This document shows, one piece after another, positions 47,891-61,498 of a DNA stretch of 64,000 nucleotides. The stretch lies in NCBI GenBank assembly GCA_018873245.2, contig JAEMBT020000006.1, positions 2,173,855 through 2,237,854 on the forward strand, given 5' to 3'. A program made the translations under genes and the position numbers. Source of the DNA: Archegozetes longisetosus. Lineage: Eukaryota; Arthropoda; Arachnida; Sarcoptiformes; Trhypochthoniidae. Each line of letters starts with the position of its first letter. Positions within the stretch are counted from its first letter, which is position 1. The notes below the pieces were generated by a model. It ran no database searches. It was not told the DNA's origin and saw only the letters and a list, made by a program, of their open reading frames with translations.

Positions 47891-50800
47891 CTAATTTCGT
47901 GGTCTTTTCTGCAATTGTCGACTTCGGTAAATATCGAACTGAGGCGGAACTGGATTAGAACCTTCTCCATCTTGGTCTTCCTCTTCCTCATTGATTCCTC
48001 TTTTAGTATTGTTGGCACTATTTTCAGCGGCCTCAATAGCAATACTGAAGTATTTGCGGCCCTCTTGTGGTGACAGTCCTTCGGGATGTGGAGAACTATC
48101 GAGTGATGAGACCGAAACGTTAGTACGGATGAGATTCATGAGATCATCGACTGATACGAATGGACCGCGAAATGATGCCGGATGTGGTAACTGGGCTAAG
48201 AGTGTGGTTACTGATGGCGGCGGAGGAAATATACCACCCGGTATTAGGTTTCCAACTATTTTCAAATAGATTTTCAATTATTAAGTGAGCTATATTCTTG
48301 CGTATCATATCTATGTAATCAATATATCTGTCTATAATCGACAGTATTTTACCTAAGTGAATACCACTTCAATAATAAAATATCCGATATCATAAGGTTT
48401 GTTCTGCCAGAAACGATTACTTTTGAATGTTATTAAAATTTAAGATCTATTCTAAACATAGTATCTATGCTATAAATATTTATGTGCCTAACTATATATT
48501 GGACACAGGCTCGTCTGATTAATTGCATTTGATTAATAGAATATTGATTATCCAGAGCTTTTTGCTCGGTCATCAATTTTCAATGATATTAAAAGTAAGA
48601 ACTAGTAGATTGAAGTATCCTATCAATCGAGTCATATATTTCTATCAAGTCTTTCAAAAGGGTTATAAATGAGAAACGATTCGAAGAAAAAGTATTTCTT
48701 GGTAAATATTTTCGATATTAAAAAATATATTCAAAAGACTAGCTTTTCATGTGAACTTTTGATTGGATTACTTGAACAAATTTTCCAAAGTGAAATATAT
48801 TTTTTGTGAGTTGCTTACTTGGATTTGTTTTTGGCTTAAAGGGAACCATTTGCGAGAAGTCAGGCTTTGGATAAGTGGATGGACTCGAAGGGATAGCAGC
48901 AGAAACAACATTGGCTACGGTCGGAGCGAATGGGTTGTGATGCTGGTGTTTAATAACATAACCAATAGATCTGAGTTCAGTTGCAGAACAAGGCAACAAG
49001 TCTTGGAACTTGTATCGATCGACTAGCCATGCAGTCTCTGATGTTGATTTGTTGATACGTTCGATGGCTTGAGCTCTTCTTTTTTCTACTTTTATCACAC
49101 TCGATAAGTCTCCGATATGACACTCAAACTCTAAGAACTTATTCCATATTTCCCTTAAGAAAAAGAGCTTAATTACTTTTGGATAAACTCGAAAAGTATT
49201 TGTCTCTGGTCAGATCATTATTACAACGTTTTAGATAGATTTTATCATCAGTTGAAAACTAATACAGATCTCCAGCTCACAAAATATCTCATCATTTTTA
49301 ATATCGAATACAATCGAATACAGTCGATAAATAGAAAGTTAGATAATCTTTTAATCTAATTGAGAAGCATCATTTAATCAAATTATTATAAGAATATTTG
49401 TACAGATAGTCAACTAGTAGTCAAAATATTGCAGATTTCTGCCCACGACAATTCTATGCATATGATTCTTATGTCAAAGTTAATTGATAAACGCGTCACT
49501 ACAACCAAAAAGGAAACTATGATCAGCTCTTTTAATAACTAAATGCATTTTCAGTGATTCAATATAAGATGTTTTCTATGTGTAGACAAATTAATCGATA
49601 ATATAAGCAAAAAGTGTTGTTGATAGGAAAGCACGGAAACAGAGAGCATGTTATGGATCTAACAGATTAAGCTAAAAAGATTGCTCAATATTTATCATTT
49701 GAAGAATAACACGCTTAAAGAATTATCAGAGAATTGAGGTGAATATTCGCTAAAATATAATATATAACATTTGAAGCTACTGTTAGACTATGTTATTAAT
49801 AACCACTTGAAAAGTAAATGTTTGTTTATCAAGTGATCATACGCTTAGAATAATATTTTTTTAAACATTATATGACAACATCTGAACGAATGCATTGAAA
49901 AAAGTAACCATTTTTCAAAACAATCCTTCCTATCCATTTCGTATTATTCAATGCATTTCATGCTTAATACACAATTTGATCTTCTATTCAAATCAATTCG
50001 ATCTTCACATGCAGCTTAAGGCAAATCAAATCTTCAGTTGAAAATAAAAATTCTTAGAATATTCTTGAAAAATATTGTGATTTGTTCGAAATAAGCAATG
50101 ACTAGACAAGCGTCTCTCAAATATTTTCTTAAAATCCACTCAAAATATTACTACTTTGCATAAAAGTATTGAAGTTTGCATTAAAACAAATCAAATAAAT
50201 TATTCTTCAAAAGTCAATACCCTCCAGCCACAAATTGTTTTCCAAAAAAAAAAAATTAAACTCGAAATCATTATTTGAAAATGAAATATGAAAAACTGAT
50301 GCAACACTAGAGTATGCGGTCAAAAATTCATGTTAACAAAGGATAAACAGCCTACAAATGAAACGTTTGTATAGGTATATAAGTATACAGATATCTGTAA
50401 AAAAAAGCTCTCTTGTCTTGGTTTTAACGATTATCGTGTCTATAATAAAAACACTGTGCATTCGTTTACAATAATAGGCAAATAAATTTGAATGGAGCAG
50501 AAAAAAGTTCTGTCAGTCACTGTTAGGCATTCAATTCCTGTTTTAATTGAAAATAAACTATTTAGTAGACCCTGTTTATAGCTCAATACACACAGTCATG
50601 TAATTAAAGTCATTCATTTTGGACGAATCATAGATTATATGTTATGGACAGCATGACATGACATCAAATGACATGACATGACATAACATAACGTGAAAAC
50701 CTCATTAGAAGTTCATAGCGTAAATTAAAGTTCAATCAGTAATGATTTATGGTTATGAAAAATTAAGGCTTTTCAGCTATTAGCGAACGAATCGTTATTA

Positions 50801-53800
50801 GACTTAAGTTTCAGATAGTTGTTTTAAATTTGATTTATAGATAGTTTAAACTGAAGCACATTGCAAGCAACCATTCAAATTTGCCGTAAGTTATCATTTG
50901 ATGGCTTTATCGCGCTAACAAAACGATAAATATCTATCTCTAATCAAAAATAAACTACATCTTAAAGTTTTAAAATCCAGGATAGCTTCAGTTCTCGAAT
51001 ATGAGACTTAAATAAATTCAGATTATAAGCAATGCTTCACTGGATTCATGCAGGACTACGATTCAAAAAGTGCAGCAAATATTTGCCAAACGAAGCGAAT
51101 AATTGATTCAAGACTCAAATAATCAATCTGAAGCGCAACTTTCAAATCAATTATACTAATGGATAATTTTAGAGCTAGTACAGAGTAGGCTCAGTTCAAA
51201 TTTACAACAATTATAACATTAAACTTAATTAATCAAGTAATTTATGCGATGTGATGACCAAATTATAACTGTTTTAACCCAAATGATCTATAAATAGGCA
51301 TTTCATTAATTATCTAATAATTAATAGTGAATAATGAATAACTTTTTATAACATTTAGTTCATTGCTTCAATCAACACTCCTACGAGAAAGACTGAACTA
51401 AACAAGCTAGTAAAAGTAATTAAAACTTGACTTACAAGGATTTTTCTGGCAGTAAAGGGCTCGTTGATGAAAGAACTTTCTCAAACAGAACTCTAATATT
51501 ATTTTCTTCATTCAGATGACTTAAATAATCGATATATGATAGTATGAAATTTGGATTATCGCCAAACTTCTTGAGCCCCAATTCAAATATTTTACTAGTG
51601 ATACTTGTGTCCTAAAAATCAGACAAGAAGTCAATCAAAAATTAGAGAAATTCATTCACAAACATGTCAATACAAACTTTGCTGCAATAATATTCCATAA
51701 GAGCTGCTGCAGTATAGATTTGATGACCACATCTATTATCTTCACGAGCTCTTCTAAACACATTCCTAGCAGTAGAGATACTTTCAGTTCTTCGCCTAAA
51801 CTTCATGTATTGTATATAGGCCAGGGTTGGATCAAAATCAGGCGTTTGTATTTCTAATAGTCTTTCATATATTTTAACCGATTCCTCCTTACGATTCCTC
51901 GACTGTAAAACACAACCAAATTATAAAACAAATATAGAAACTCTATGCAAAAATATTTTCATAGTAAGTAGACGCAAACCTCTTCAAAGTCGGCATAAGC
52001 AAAATTAATTAAGACATTATTCTTGAGCAATGTTGAGGTCGCTCTTTCATAAATACTCGAAACTTCGTCTTGTAATGTTTTGTGCTGATTCATATCTCCC
52101 TTTTCGGCCATCATTTTACTGTTTTCGTCCAAATAAGACGCGTATTCATACCAGACATCTGGATGATGTCCAAGACAGAGAATGCATTGCTCGTAAGCGA
52201 ATACAACTAGACAAAAAGCAATTAATCACTAACACCTTATCCGGAGGTAGCCAAAACAAATAGTACCTCTCTTAATGACTAACGACTGGTCTTCAGTTTT
52301 CAATGGATTACTTTTCTCCCATTGAATATATTTTCTCCAGAGTTCTACTTGTTTTGCTTCATCTGCAGTAGATTGTGGAGGAACTGCGGGTGCGTTTCGG
52401 TTCAGACCTCTGGTCACTGCTTCAAATTCTTTGGCAACTCTCCTGGAATTCATGTAATCTTTGGAACGATCGGCAATCATTTTCTCAGCTATCATTTGAT
52501 TTATACTCTAATACAGAATAATTCGATAAAATTCAGTCATTTTTATAGTTACCAGAAGTTTCAAGTTAAATAACCTGTTCATAAGTGATATAATCCTTCC
52601 AAAAGGCTTCAATATTGGTCATAGGATTGACGACTCCTCTCTGATAGACTCTTCGAACAGCTGTTATCTTTTGATTTTCAGCATAACTGCCAACCGCTTC
52701 AACATTTTTCAAGAACTGGACGTAATCGTTCCAAATTGGGTAAGAACTTATGTCAATTCCTATTTTGTCTAAAGCGAAATCGTAGGCCTGAGCCATCTTT
52801 TCACGGAAAGACTGAAGAGAACTCTTTGTTTCCTGAATTATCGAAATTTAATAAGAACGTTATAAATGCAAAATTTATGAGTTTTCTATCAAAACTTACT
52901 TTAATATAACTTAAATAACATCTCCAAAGATCAATATTCAAGACTTTGATGAGACAGCGCTGGAATAACTAGATTTACAAAACAAATATTTGAGAGTTTG
53001 ATATTGTTTTATTATATATTATTGAATACCTTCTCTACTTTATCAAAATTGCGAGATTTCATCTGTTGAGAAAAATGAACGATTAGCAAATTTGCATCTA
53101 GTATTTCAAAATTAAACCAATTTATCTCTTTAAACTTATTTGATTTAAACACATCAACAGTGAAATAGTCACACAAATGTAAAGATAAAATAAAACAGTT
53201 CTATTTGCTTTCTTTTCGAGGAATAATAACCATAAATATTGTAGTCATTTCTTTAATTAATTGTGATCTGCTCAAAAAACCTCTAAACTAATAGAATCAA
53301 ATGTGTTTTGGTCTATTTATAGTTATGATAACAATTTTAAGATAAATGTAACTTTTTTTTATTTTCATTAGAGATATTTAATGTTATTAAAAAAATATAC
53401 GATAAAAGACTAATTTTAGAGTACTCTCAAAGTTATTGCACTTCTTTCTGTTAATGGATTAATTGAGTTTTTAAACTTTTAGTTAGACCACGTAATAATA
53501 TAAAGTTTGATTGCATTTATAGACAAGAACATCGATAAACAAGTATTATAATTGAATTACTATTTGTTAATGTGATAAAATACCTGAATCGAAAAAGCTA
53601 TGGCCATACAATTACATAATTTTGTGCTAAACTATTAGATAAAGCTAGAAATTAGGTTCGATTAATCAATCAATTTTGCCATCACATTTGACCGATTAAT
53701 TTACATTAAATATCGATTGAAAAATTATGGTTCAAACACACCCTTCACTTACTGTTTGATAGATTACTCTTAGATATTGATATTTTGAACACTTAATCTT

Positions 53801-56800
53801 CAACTTGAATTAGTAAAAATTGAGCAACTTTTCAATAAAATAGATTAGAATTGAATATTTAGTTATTCATTATAAAGTTAGTCAAATGTTTGCCATGTTT
53901 CAAACTTAGTTTATCATTGTATTAGTTAAATATTGATGCAAATCAAGCTAACGATCGTTCCTATGAGTAGTGAATGCAATCCAAACCTTACTTTCAAACT
54001 TAATCTTCATTTTCAAGTGTTAGCTTCATTTGCAAAAAATATTAACTCTAGTCTTGGTATCTTTTATATCACACTTATATAGTTACCAAAATAAATTCAA
54101 AGCTTATTTTTTACTGATGTTTACACTTCAAACTAAACAATATTTGATTTTTTTCGATTTAATATAACGTTCATTTTAATTTGAAGAGTGAGTCCACACG
54201 AATCTGAGCCTTAAATAAACAGTTATTCTGAGAAATGCAGAACAACAACCAAAGAAAGGATTGTATATCCTGTAATCTAGTTATATTTACAAATAGTTAA
54301 TTGAAGAAATACCACTTTATTTACAACAAATACATCTCATTTGTATGAATCAATTGTTGAAAATAGATTTTCAATAACTTTATTTTGTATGCATTTGATA
54401 CACAAAATTGAACCTTTATTTCATAGTAATTTGTATTAATCAACTCAATAAAACATTATATTAAACGTATTTTGATTCAATTAAATCTAAATTTTATTCA
54501 AGTTTCATTACCATAAATATCATAACATCTTTTAAACATTTACTTACACTCGTATAAAACACATTTGAAATATTTAAAAATGAAAATTCAGATAATCGCT
54601 ATTGTAAGAGATCGATAAAAATTCAAACTTTATTCAACATGTGGACAACGTTCGTGTCTAAAGTTGACAACTGATGGAAATAAAACAACTTTTACTATTC
54701 TGATAATCAACTGATTGGCATTTCGTTAAAATAATATAACATTCATCCTATCATTCAATAAGTTTTCAGATTCAAATACGTTAACATGAGAAGCTAATAT
54801 AAACTCTCAATAAATTCTGTTTCTCTAACTTTAAATAAAATATATCAACCATTGGCTCTCGCCTATTAGTCTATAATAAAAATGTACCAGTTCTGAAAAC
54901 TGAATTACTTATCCAATAAAATATGGTAATAAGAGACCTAATTTCGGTATTTAAACTAAATTTTAAGCATTTTTGACAAATGCAGGTATGAACTCGTGCT
55001 AAAAAACACTATTTTGCAATAAGAGACTTATATTGTTAGTAAACCTTATTCTAAACCATAGCAACTTTTGATCACAACTAAATCCCACATAATTAATGCA
55101 TTTTGAACACATTAAATGAAGAATTGCAGTTTGATTGATACGAACAAGTAATTTCGCAGATAGTGCTTCGAATTGTGAGAGTATGAACCCATATATAGCT
55201 ATTAAACAATAATTTAAAGAGTTGGTAACATAAGAGACACCCACTCTCTAAAAGGTTTCCTTCATTACTCAAAACCTGAATTTCAAATTGACGCCACTCT
55301 TCAAAACCTCGACTGATTCCCCAAAACAGACTGGCTCAACAGAATATGATTAAATTGTAAATCTATTAAGCATTGTTCTCCTAAACAATAACAATCAACA
55401 GTTCATAGACTTGAAAAATACTTATCGATAGTTATTATACAAAATATGGAGCCATAAAACTGAAGTATTGATCAAATAAAGCCACCTTTTATTGACACAA
55501 CTCAATGTGTAACTCAATGAGCAATCAAATTGTATTTTTTGTAAAAATAAACTTTAATATAAACTTTTTAACTCTTGATCCCAGTCTATGACATTGGAAA
55601 ACCAGAACCCAATTCAATTCTAACACTAAATTGCAATTAATGTTGACTTCAATATCAAAAGACAGAAATAAAGATTATAAAACTTCGTTCAAACTTAGAT
55701 CATATGAACACAACAGAAGTTATTCGACAATCGCAGCGCTATATAGAGTGATATTTCTTTTCGGGTCTCCACGAGTTGCTCGAAATATAGTTTAATTCAG
55801 TGAGAAAGAATTGAAGGCTTAACACAAACTACAATAAAAGCGAGTGATAATCACATAATAAGACATTTTCAAGTAATGAGCCCTATTTGTAATACTATCT
55901 CCTAGTAATGGTTTTAAGAATGTTTGTGATCTTTATCAATATAATCATAAAGCTTATAAATCCTTAGATAATAGACCGAAAAGAAATACCACACGTAGCC
56001 TTAGATTCAAACTAAATTTGGCTCAAATTCAAAAATAAGTCAAAACTCTAGCATTAATGAAGAGATTATTTGAAAAGATCGACAAAATGAAAACATAAGT
56101 GAAAGAAAAAAATCAAATTCAATGAATAGACACGAAAGAAAGCGAGCAATAAAATTGCAAAATAGAGTAAAAAATTTAATATTTTATTTATTACAACCTC
56201 ATGTTCAATGTATAACTTCCAAAATCTACCAGAGTTAGGAAATTGAGTGATCAGTCGCTCATAGAAAGGACGCGATTCTTCGATACGTTTATTCTATATA
56301 TTCAGTAATTTTTTCATCAAATCAACAGAAAAAAATTTGGAAAGAAATAAAGCAAAACATTAAATAACAAATTAATAAGTCAATTAATGGATTGAATTAA
56401 TGGTTAAATTACTTGTGAGTCTTTGATGAGTACATTCCAGGACTCGATATCGTAAGGACTTTCGAGTAACTTGTTGTTCGCATTAACAACTCTCTCGCTC
56501 ATGCTTTTAGTATTCATATTATTATTATTATTTATACTATTATGACCTAAATTATCGACCGTTTTGCTTCTATTTGTTGGCGAACTTGTACTTTGTCCAG
56601 AATTTCGGTTGTTTTGCGTTTGAGTTGGATTTTGTTGCGATTGAAATGCGTTCGGACTATAATTGTGGCCAGCATTTGATCCGTATTTTGGTTGTTGTGA
56701 GGAATTCTGTTAAGAATTTAATTACTATTTGTTAATAACTAGATTGTAGAACAACTTTATTCTAATTATGACTAAAAACAATTCGTTGTTTTTATTAATA

Positions 56801-56886
56801 TTTCAGATTTTATTCGCAAACAATATTTTTCAGGACTAGTACTAAAAGCATTTAATCAACTAGTTATCAATACTTACGGCAAACAT
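47891..56886 (-). CDS. CSTF3: Cleavage stimulation factor subunit 3 (CSTF3/CstF-77, suppressor of forked)
   Basis: Twelve coding exons: 56886-56878, 56706-56413, 56293-56198, 53062-53030, 52968-52900, 52832-52575, 52507-52267, 52206-51980, 51902-51678, 51611-51436, 49153-48819 and 48255-47891. All are GT-AG with matching phases and sum to 775 aa. CstF-77 is the scaffold of the cleavage stimulation factor, binding CstF-64 and CstF-50 during nuclear mRNA 3'-end formation. HAT repeats fill residues ~85-600, with family-typical blocks [73 protein letters not shown] and IEKVEKRR-type KVEKRRAQA. The C-terminus has [16 protein letters not shown] and the monkeytail motif [11 protein letters not shown]. 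The N-terminus is extended by a Gln/Asn/Ser-rich segment. The first coding exon is only ATG-TTT-GCC before GTAAGT. Introns of 3.1 kb (after exon 3) and 2.3 kb (after exon 10) hold no other gene that I can see. Confidence 0.93.
50652..50692. repeat. ATGAC pentanucleotide microsatellite
   Basis: Interrupted copies of ATGAC (catgacatgacatc, then atgacatgacatgac) inside CSTF3 intron 10. Simple-sequence repeat; no function inferred. Confidence 0.8.
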
Positions 56887-57658
56887 AACTCTTTTTTACT
56901 GAGATTAAGAAATGTTTTTAAATAAAATTCGAATTAAAATAAACTCAGATTTTTATTTATTTTTATTTAAACTTTTTAATATGAAAAAAATTATGAAAAC
57001 GTAAACAAACGGTTGGCCAAAGCTTTTGTACACAAATGTCCTTCAATTGCATCTTAAGGGGTTTTCACTCAATTACTGACACTTATTGCCTTTCTGAATC
57101 AAGTTTATTAAAAACTTATTACTGTCTCTCAAAATCCATACTTCTGTTTGACTAGATTCAATTGATTTGAGATATTTCAGTTTCGCTTATTATTTATCAC
57201 AATCCATATCATTCAGAACCACTTAGAAAATTCAGGCTTTATGCAAACACATTTCAAACTTTTAATCATGTTATACTTGTTCTAATAATTACAAGTCCAA
57301 GACTATCGTTAACAAAACTTATCTATCAATTGCTCGCTAATTATGTATTGAATCAATTGAAAAATTTGTCAATCGAATTAAAAGTGTTTATTTATAGAAA
57401 AGAGAAAATCATACAATAATTTGATTAAGAACCACATTATAAAACTCATACAATTCAATGAACATTAAGAAGAAATTGATTCTTATCATAAAAAAATCAA
57501 ACCTAAGTTATTGATATTTACTAATTGAGAGGTTACATGCTGTTTAGACACTCCTAATTATTGATGATCAAATTATCATCTGATGAATTTGTACATAAAT
57601 AACATTTTTTACAAGTTTTATCAATTTTTCGTACAATAATTAATAATGCGATAGAAAA
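56887..57658. other. Spacer upstream of CSTF3
   Basis: About 0.8 kb between the CSTF3 start codon and the 3' end of DNAJC9. AT-rich, no coding frame. It should contain the CSTF3 promoter and 5' UTR and the DNAJC9 3' UTR. Confidence 0.5.
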
Positions 57659-58414
57659 CTACTTTCTTTTCGAGTTTTTAGCATTAGCTTTAGCCTTCTT
57701 TCCATTGTTTGCATACTTAGCCTCTAGACTAGCGATCATATCATCAAAGTTTCCTTTAGCTCTACTTTGAATGGCCATAACCAGATCGTCATCAGTAGAA
57801 TTCTTATTTTTCTTTGCCTCTTTTTCCGCTAATTTCGCTTCTCTCGCAGACTTTTTAATCCTCTTTTCTTTCTTAATCACCGATTCATTAACAAAACCAT
57901 CAAATTTAGGGATTTCTTCGGCATCAATCATCTGAAGCAGTAGATCTCTAGTTCTCTCTTCATCAAAACCGATATGAGTTTGAGATATCAAATCCATATC
58001 ACCTTTAAATCTAAGATAAATATTCTTCAAATCCTTCTTCTCATCTTCAGAGCCGATATATTTCTCAATAAAACTTTCAATGTCCTTAACTGTAATCTTC
58101 GGGAACAAAAGCCGCCAGTATTGATCCCAATCAGCCGAAGACTCAAAGCTATCATCACTCGGGATAATACCCGTCTCGTCATAGGTCTGCCGAAGCGATT
58201 TATCGCTTAATACATAATGAACTTTACTCAATGTTTGAAATGCTCTTTTGGCTACTTCTTTGCGACTATCTTCAGCTCTATCGGGATGCACTTTAAGTGA
58301 TAGTTTTCTATACGCGCTCTTTATCTGTGATTCTGTCGCTGACTTCTTGATATCTAGTATCTCGTACAAGTCATTACTTCCGAAGTATTGCTTGCAATCA
58401 TCCAAAAGACCCAT
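57659..58414 (-). CDS. DNAJC9: DnaJ homolog subfamily C member 9
   Basis: An intronless frame of 251 aa from ATG at 58414. The N-terminal J-domain (about residues 14-85) contains LYEILDIKKSATESQIKSAY, the HPD tripeptide in KVHPDRA and the later TLSKVHYVLSDKSLRQTYDE. DNAJC9 is a nuclear HSP70 co-chaperone that also chaperones histones H3-H4. The middle part (WDQYWRLLFPKIT, DIESFIEKYIGSEDEK) is the DNAJC9-specific region after the J-domain. The C-terminus is strongly basic (KKEKRIKKSAREAKLAEK, KANAKNSKRK), as in a nuclear histone-binding protein. The length is close to human DNAJC9 (260 aa). It is transcribed in the same direction as CSTF3, lying just upstream of it. Confidence 0.93.
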   Translation of the reverse strand: MGLLDDCKQYFGSNDLYEILDIKKSATESQIKSAYRKLSLKVHPDRAEDSRKEVAKRAFQTLSKVHYVLSDKSLRQTYDETGIIPSDDSFESSADWDQYWRLLFPKITVKDIESFIEKYIGSEDEKKDLKNIYLRFKGDMDLISQTHIGFDEERTRDLLLQMIDAEEIPKFDGFVNESVIKKEKRIKKSAREAKLAEKEAKKNKNSTDDDLVMAIQSRAKGNFDDMIASLEAKYANNGKKAKANAKNSKRK

Positions 58415-61400
58415 TGTTATAGTCTTCAGTTAATTGTTGTCTACTAATTGAATGTTGCTTTTGATCGCAAATCACACGATCTGTCAGGTTTGACTCTTTA
58501 GCGGGAAACTTAAATGCAGTTATTGACCGACCCCTAATAAATAGTAGGGTTTAAAAATAGACTCTTTGTATTTAGACTTTCTATACTTTTTCTAGTTTTT
58601 TAATTGATATAAATTATAATTAGGTCTAAATTCTAATCAAAAAGTATCGGTTACACGAAAAAATCATGCAACCATTTCTTCAAAAGTAATTTTTCGAAAA
58701 ATATCAATTTAAAACCTGAACTTGTTTTATCAAACTCTAGTCTTTGATACTGCGGCCCAAACTGATATTGGCTAATCCTGAAGTAAACTCATTTTATTGA
58801 TATGACTCATGGTAACGCTAAAATTTGTATCAAGTTTAGTCATTTGTGACTAATTCAACTACAAATCCTTATCTGTCGCCAAAAACTGTAAAATATTGAT
58901 AAAAACTTTGAGGTGAAGGTCCGCGTACCTTAAACTAATAGGTGAGTGAACGCCATCTGGATTGGTAAATAAGAGAAGTAAACAGTAGGGCCTTCATATG
59001 AATGACGCAAACATTTAAACTCAATATTTTCAGTCTATTGACTAAAAGGCTATCAAACAGTATAACAAATAACTATTGCTTTATGTCTTGACGTAAAAAC
59101 CTGTTGACTAGTAGTCAATTCATTCGTGTTTTCATTACTTTTTATTAAATTTTTCCCTACAGTTATCCTAATTATTATAACATTTTGTTTGTTACATCAA
59201 ATTTATTTTCTTCATATTTATTATCTTTTGTAATGAAATGAAATTTTTTTCAGACTTTGATCAATAATAAGGTAAGAGTTTATTGTTTTTTAAACAGTTT
59301 TTTAAGCTTTAGTTAAGATTTTTGTTTTAAGTAATTTTAAACTTATTGTGTGTAGGATTTAAAGAACTAGATATGCTTTGAGTTATTGTTTAGCGTAACT
59401 GAAGTCTGTCAAGGCTTAGATTGAATGTCCGTCACTTTAAAACTAATTTGAAGCAAAAGTTCGTATGTAGACAAAGTGATAATTAGTTAGGTATTCGGTT
59501 GCTTCAGATTGGTTTGTCTTATAGCAAAATAAATATTATTTAATACCATCAGGTTCCATATGTGGGTGTTTTGATGTGAAACTGATTTTCTTATATAAGT
59601 TATGCAACTATTGAACCAAAAACCAGTTTCGAGCGAAGTGTGCCTACAGCCCATTCAATAGTGAATCGTTTTTTGAAAGTCAAAGTCCTGATTGACCTAA
59701 ACTTTGAATACTTCCCAAACTCTATTCGAGTTAACGCTTGTAATAATAATCATTTACTTGATTCAGTTTATTCTCAATGTTCAAATTTAGTCTTCGATTG
59801 TATTTTTGATGAAGACATAAAAGTTGAAAAGTTTTAAATCTTCAAAAATAGCACTTTTTTATAGCTTTAGCTCAGATCCAAAAGGTTTACTTTTAATACT
59901 TTGACACTTTTTAAGCTAATGCTTACATTAATAGTAATCGACTTTAATCGGAATCCTAAAAATTATTTTGAATTAAAACTTGAAAGTTTTAAGACTTTCC
60001 ATGACTTGATTACAGACGGAAAAGTGTTGGCTTTTTATGAGAGCATTAGTTTTTCTCCACTCTGTCGTAAAAAATGCCTCAAATTTTGAACGCCTCAAAA
60101 GTTTGCAACAAAAAAAATAAAATAAAAGAAAACTATTTATTTCAAGTAAAACTATTTAGTTATTAAATAAGAGCTGGAAAGGCGTGCCTGAGAATAGTTT
60201 GTTTGACATTAATAGAGAGAGCAAAGTCATGCTGTTTTCCGATATTTTGTTTTCCAAAAATGAAGCCTTGATTTGATGTGAACTTTTACTTGTTTCGGGA
60301 AACCACTAGTAATCCATAAATGCGAATACAATGAGAAAACAGAAATCCCTTTAGAGTAAACTAAGTCCAGGTGTGTCTTAAGCTTTAGTACAACTGCGGT
60401 CTCAAGTAAGACACTCTTTAATATCCTGCAGGTATTAGATGCATACTTATTCGTCGGGAACCACTCGTGACCTCATGAACGACTCGATTAAGCCTTAAAA
60501 CTGAAACAATGTTTCTATTGTTGAGTCTGATACAGGCTGTTTAGAAGTTATGCAAAGTCAGTTACTCTGAGGCTGTGTATTGTTTTTCTAATTGCTTTTT
60601 AGAAATCGTAATTTGGTTTACACGCTTTTCTATTGACAGCTGAGCTCATTTTTAAAATATTAAACCAAGCGTTCAATTGAGATTAACAAAAATAAAACTG
60701 AATTCCTTACTAACCCTAATTAGTTCGAGTAGGAATAATCTTAATCTTTATTATCAGAACCCAATCTTCGAGTTATACTTACGTCTGTACTATTTAACTC
60801 AGACACAGCTTTTCTTTTAATCAAGCAATGAAACAATTATTTTAATTATTCAAATCAATGGAACCTATGACTTGATATTCGTTGTGGCGAATAGACTCCC
60901 AATTGTTAGTGAGTTTTAGATGAAAGTTTCTAGTACAGAAGATATGAATCTATCTCTACGTGACTTTTAACATATTTCCTTATTTAGAAAAAATAAACTT
61001 ATGTGACAACACATTTTCTACTGTTTGTTATTTGAAAAGTTTTCTCTCACAAAAAGCTTACATTCAAATAATATTCAATCGTTGCTTTCATAATATAATT
61101 TTTGAATCTATTAAAAGAAAAAAATGATAGCTATCATAAAGAGCAATAACTTTTATTCGTGTGAGCCATAACGTTGTTTTAAAGATAGCCTTATTAGTGT
61201 TTATGCTATGAAAAAAGCTATTGATAGCAATAATCTTATAATCCATAGCAATAAAGTTACATTATGTGCTGATAACGTCAAATATTTGAAGGGCTTATCA
61301 AAGAAAAACATTAAACTTTTGTGCAATTATGCGTAATTAAAATGAAAATATGTCTGAAACATGTGTTTATTTAAAATTGAATGTTCAACAATAATAAACC

Positions 61401-61498
61401 CAATTTTGTTGATGTTTTCCCAATAGGTGTTATGTTTTTAAGTTGATTCCTGTCCTAATCATTGCAAACAGTTGTCCAAAGTTTGCTAAAAGTCCATA
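58415..61498. other. Upstream region of the KANK gene, no gene seen
   Basis: About 3 kb of AT-rich sequence. Open frames at 59640-59837 and 59901-60089 lack an ATG or domain. An AG acceptor-like site at 61478 (GCAAACAG) could splice a 5' UTR exon to the KANK coding exon. A perfect acceptor-donor pair encloses only 18 nt at 59254-59271. Confidence 0.4.

Noticed and set aside
47991..48269. Plus-strand open frame opposite the last CSTF3 exon
   Set aside because: A shadow of the conserved minus-strand CSTF3 C-terminus, which accounts for the open antisense frame.
56515..56540. ATT-type microsatellite
   Set aside because: It lies inside CSTF3 exon 2 and encodes the Asn run of the N-terminal extension, so it is not a separate repeat feature.
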